The notes under the pieces are model-generated. The model made no database searches. It worked only from the letters and a program-made list of their open reading frames with translations, and had not been told where the DNA came from. This document shows positions 5,417-7,576 of a stretch of 7,576 bases of DNA, piece by piece. Each line of letters opens with the position of its first letter. The first letter of the stretch is position 1. The stretch comes from Deltaproteobacteria bacterium (GTDB taxonomy: Bacteria > Desulfobacterota > B13-G15), in the NCBI GenBank assembly GCA_003646585.1, contig QMLA01000043.1:1-7576 (forward strand), given 5' to 3'. Both the position numbers and the translations under genes were made by a program.

Positions 5417-6359
5417 TAAAATATCCGTGAGGTTTGAAAGGCCCGAGATAATTCGCCCGCCGAGCGAGTGGAGGAGTTATTACCTCCCCCTGACCAGTGG
5501 TTGTTCCAATCACACCTGTACCTTCTGCAACTACTACGGGAGGAAGCTCAAACTGAGGGATGTACAGGAGGTGAAGGAGGAGATCGATGCCCTCTACATG
5601 TACAAACGCTATGGCATGGTCATGTCCGGGGTGGATCCGGTGGTCTATTACCTCGGGCAGCAGTGGGATGGCAAAAGGATCTTTCTTCAGGATGGCGATG
5701 CCCTGGTTTATCCCTACGGGAAGCTCTTGGAGGCGCTCGAGCACCTGAACAGAAGGTTTCCTGACCTTGAGCGGGTGAGCTGTTATGCCACCCCCCAAGA
5801 TATCCTGAGGCGAAGCGTAGAGGAGCTCAGGAGGCTCAGGGAACTGAAGCTGACGATGCTGTACCTGGGGCTTGAGAGCGGTTCGGACGAGATCCTGGAA
5901 AGGGTCCGAAAGGGGGTGAATTCGGCGCAGATGATCGAGGCAGCCCAAAGGGCCAAGGAGGCGGGGATGGTGCTTTCGGTGACCGTGATCCTGGGGCTTG
6001 GGGGAGTGGAGAAAAGTCAAGAACATGCCCGTGCAACTGCCAGGGTCCTTTCCAGGATGGATCCCGAGTATGCGGCCGCCTTGACCCTCCTGTTTGTGCC
6101 GGGGACCCCCCTTTACAGGGATTGGAAGGAGGGGCGCTTTCGCCCCGTTGACCCCTTCGGGTCCCTAGAGGAGTTGAGGATAATCGTGGAGGATTCCGAG
6201 TTCACCAACTGCTTTTTCAGCTCCATGCATGCCTCCAATTACGTCGCCATAAAGGGATGGTTACCGAGGGAGAAGGAGAGGCTTTTGAGGGAGCTTGACG
6301 CCGTGCTCGGGCAGCGCGACCCTTCCCTGTTGAGGCCCGAACACCTTAGGGCCCTTTAA
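5406..6359 (+). CDS. Radical SAM protein with CX4CX2C cluster motif
   Basis: This 317-residue protein should bind a [4Fe-4S] cluster and S-adenosylmethionine to make a 5'-deoxyadenosyl radical. The cluster motif is C33-x4-C38-x2-C41 (CSNHTCTFC), one residue longer than the canonical CX3CX2C. The motif is followed by Tyr-rich NYYGRKLKLR, then QDGDALVYP (95-103) and LGLESGSD (154-161), which are typical of strands 2 and 4 of radical SAM barrels, and VILGLGG (194-200). I recall the same GCS.N.CTFC form in a group of uncharacterised bacterial radical SAM proteins related to the Elp3/MiaB/coproporphyrinogen oxidase-like superfamily. No extra C-terminal Fe-S or cobalamin domain is seen, so the reaction is unknown. 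The ATG at 5406 overlaps the nitrilase gene by 11 bases and has only a weak ribosome binding site, consistent with translational coupling; a stop codon at 5391-5393 excludes a longer start. It is the last gene of the apparent operon. Confidence 0.88.
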   Translation: MGTNKISVRFERPEIIRPPSEWRSYYLPLTSGCSNHTCTFCNYYGRKLKLRDVQEVKEEIDALYMYKRYGMVMSGVDPVVYYLGQQWDGKRIFLQDGDALVYPYGKLLEALEHLNRRFPDLERVSCYATPQDILRRSVEELRRLRELKLTMLYLGLESGSDEILERVRKGVNSAQMIEAAQRAKEAGMVLSVTVILGLGGVEKSQEHARATARVLSRMDPEYAAALTLLFVPGTPLYRDWKEGRFRPVDPFGSLEELRIIVEDSEFTNCFFSSMHASNYVAIKGWLPREKERLLRELDAVLGQRDPSLLRPEHLRAL

Positions 6360-6365
6360 TCCGAA

Positions 6366-6371
6366 GAAAGG
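6366..6371 (+). promoter_or_regulatory. Weak ribosome binding site for mgtE
   Basis: GAAAGG lies seven bases before the ATG at 6379. A second in-frame ATG at 6418 is preceded closely by AGGTGGG, but the spacing is too short to be ideal. Either could start the protein; the first 13 residues are poorly conserved in character, so the choice stays open. The 19-base gap after the radical SAM gene holds no terminator. Confidence 0.4.
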
Positions 6372-6378
6372 TTCTAAA

Positions 6379-7576
6379 ATGGAAGGGGATTCCGTAAAAT
6401 CCACAGGGTCAGGTGGGATGCAACCGCTCAAAAAGCCCATAAATCCGATAGTGCAGCTGGTTGAACCCGAGATCAAGGAGCTCGTCTCCAAGAAGAACTG
6501 GCGGGCCCTGAAGGATGCCATCTCGGACTGGCTTCCGCAGGATATAGCCGACCTCATCAGCACCTTAAGCCCCGAGGAGGGGATCATACTTTTCCGGCTC
6601 CTCCCCAAGCAGCTTCAGTCCCAGGTCTTTGCCGAATTTGACCCCGAAACCCAGCGATACATCATCCGCAACCTGACCAGCGATCAGGTAAAGGCCGTCT
6701 TGGCGGAGCTTGATCCCGATGACAGGACGGAGCTGTTCGAGGAACTTCCCCCCGATCTCACCAAAACCCTCCTCAATCTGCTTTCGCCCGAGGACAGGAG
6801 GGAGACCCTGCAGCTTCTGGGATATCCCAAGGACAGCGTCGGGCGCCTCATGACGCCCGATTACGTCACGGTCAGGCCCGAGATGGCGGTCCGTGAGGCC
6901 CTGGAGCACATAAGGAGGAGGGGCCTTGATGCCGAGACCATAGATGTGGTCTACGTCGTGGACAGGCAGGGGAGGCTCCTCGATGACTTGCCCCTAAGGA
7001 AGCTGATCCTGGCCGATCCGGATCAGAGGATAGAGTCCCTGATGGATTATAAGGTCATCTCCATAAATGCCACTGAGGACCAAGAGGAGGCGGTGAAGCT
7101 GTTTGAGCGCTATGACCTCCTGGCCCTTCCGGTCACCGATTCCGAGGGGTATCTTTTGGGGATCGTCACAGTCGATGACATCATCGACGTGTTGACCGAG
7201 GAGCAGACCGAGGACTTCACCAAGTTCATGGCCATTGAGGCCCAACCCATAGGTCTGGATTTCATCACCCGGCTCAAGGAGATCCCCCTGAGGAAGCTTT
7301 ACCGGAGCCGGGTCCTTTGGCTTTTGCTTCTTGTTCTCATGAACCTCCTTACCGGGGGGATCATCCAGCAATTCGAGAGCACCATTGCCAGGTACGTGGT
7401 GCTGGTCACCTTTCTTCCGGTCATCATCGATTCGGCGGGAAATGCCGGTTCACAGGCGGCCACCCTCGTGATAAGGGGCATGGCCGTGGGGACGATCCAG
7501 GTCCGCGATTGGCTGGTCCTTCTGGGAAGGGAGCTTTTGGTGGCATCGGCCCTCGGGCTCACCATGGGGGTTGGGA
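6379..7576 (+). CDS. mgtE: MgtE magnesium transporter, 3' truncated by the window
   Basis: This is a Mg2+-selective channel/transporter of the inner membrane; 399 residues are visible of the usual ~450, and the frame is open at the right edge. The order of domains is standard. An N-terminal helical superfamily domain (about 30-150) has repeated LPPD and LSPED-type turns, and a CBS pair follows: first from GRLMTP (155-160), second from about 220, with LPVTDSEG and GIVTVDDIID (261-270). A linking helix leads to the first membrane segment (about 311-330) and the second (about 338-350). The pore signature DSAGNAGSQA (351-360) is intact. Cytosolic Mg2+ bound to the N and CBS domains closes the channel in characterised homologues. 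The start may be the ATG at 6379 or at 6418. It lies 19 bases after the radical SAM gene on the same strand, perhaps co-transcribed, but the role is probably general Mg2+ homeostasis. Confidence 0.95.
   Translation, partial: MEGDSVKSTGSGGMQPLKKPINPIVQLVEPEIKELVSKKNWRALKDAISDWLPQDIADLISTLSPEEGIILFRLLPKQLQSQVFAEFDPETQRYIIRNLTSDQVKAVLAELDPDDRTELFEELPPDLTKTLLNLLSPEDRRETLQLLGYPKDSVGRLMTPDYVTVRPEMAVREALEHIRRRGLDAETIDVVYVVDRQGRLLDDLPLRKLILADPDQRIESLMDYKVISINATEDQEEAVKLFERYDLLALPVTDSEGYLLGIVTVDDIIDVLTEEQTEDFTKFMAIEAQPIGLDFITRLKEIPLRKLYRSRVLWLLLLVLMNLLTGGIIQQFESTIARYVVLVTFLPVIIDSAGNAGSQAATLVIRGMAVGTIQVRDWLVLLGRELLVASALGLTMGVG

Noticed and set aside
5367..6026. Minus-strand reading frame of 219 codons opposite the radical SAM gene
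   Set aside because: It is antisense to conserved radical SAM elements and its product looks like random Pro/Leu/His-rich translation.
6360..6378. Possible Mg2+ riboswitch or terminator before mgtE
   Set aside because: Only 19 bases separate the genes, far too short for a structured leader, and no hairpin is seen.

Overview
The window carries eight clear protein-coding genes and one that runs off the 3' end's edge as a partial (nine in all), all on the + strand and tightly packed. The only intergenic stretch longer than 20 bases is about 91 bases (1566-1656). No tRNA, rRNA, CRISPR array, insertion sequence or convincing intrinsic terminator was seen. The genes are rich in oxygen-sensitive chemistry: two ferredoxin-type modules, a GltD/PreT-type flavin oxidoreductase, a PreA-like FMN/Fe-S enzyme and a radical SAM enzyme. 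Together with strong GGAGG-type ribosome binding sites, an FCD-type GntR regulator and MgtE, this points to an anaerobic bacterium. Frequent AGG (Arg), ATA (Ile) and GGG (Gly) codons would fit a thermophilic or Desulfobacterota-like lineage, but that placement is only a guess.

Region 1 (1-1565) is the 3' end of an upstream unit: a GltD/PreT-like FAD/NAD(P) oxidoreductase, open at the left edge, followed one base later by a 2x[4Fe-4S] ferredoxin. Together they look like an electron-transfer pair moving electrons between NAD(P)H and ferredoxin or a partner enzyme.

Region 2 (1566-6359) is the most interesting part. A candidate promoter with overlapping palindromes sits before six closely spaced or overlapping genes: a single-domain cupin, a DUF2848 protein (fumarylacetoacetase-like superfamily), a PreA-like dihydropyrimidine/dihydroorotate dehydrogenase with a C-terminal 2x[4Fe-4S] domain, a GntR/FCD regulator, a nitrilase-superfamily C-N hydrolase and a radical SAM protein. 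I do not know a characterised pathway with this gene set. It resembles part of reductive pyrimidine breakdown (PreA-type reductase plus a beta-ureidopropionase-type hydrolase), but no dihydropyrimidinase is visible and DUF2848 and cupin proteins stand in its place. My inference is a regulated pathway that reduces and hydrolyses a small heterocycle or amide-containing acid. The GltD/PreT-like protein of region 1 could supply electrons to the PreA-like enzyme.

Region 3 (6379-7576) is a 3'-truncated MgtE magnesium transporter with its N domain, CBS pair and first membrane segments. It starts 19 bases after the radical SAM gene with no visible terminator, but is probably functionally unrelated.

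Base composition dips in the DUF2848 and PreA-like genes: single 60-base lines counted by hand give about 37-43% G+C there, against about 58-60% in the flanking genes.
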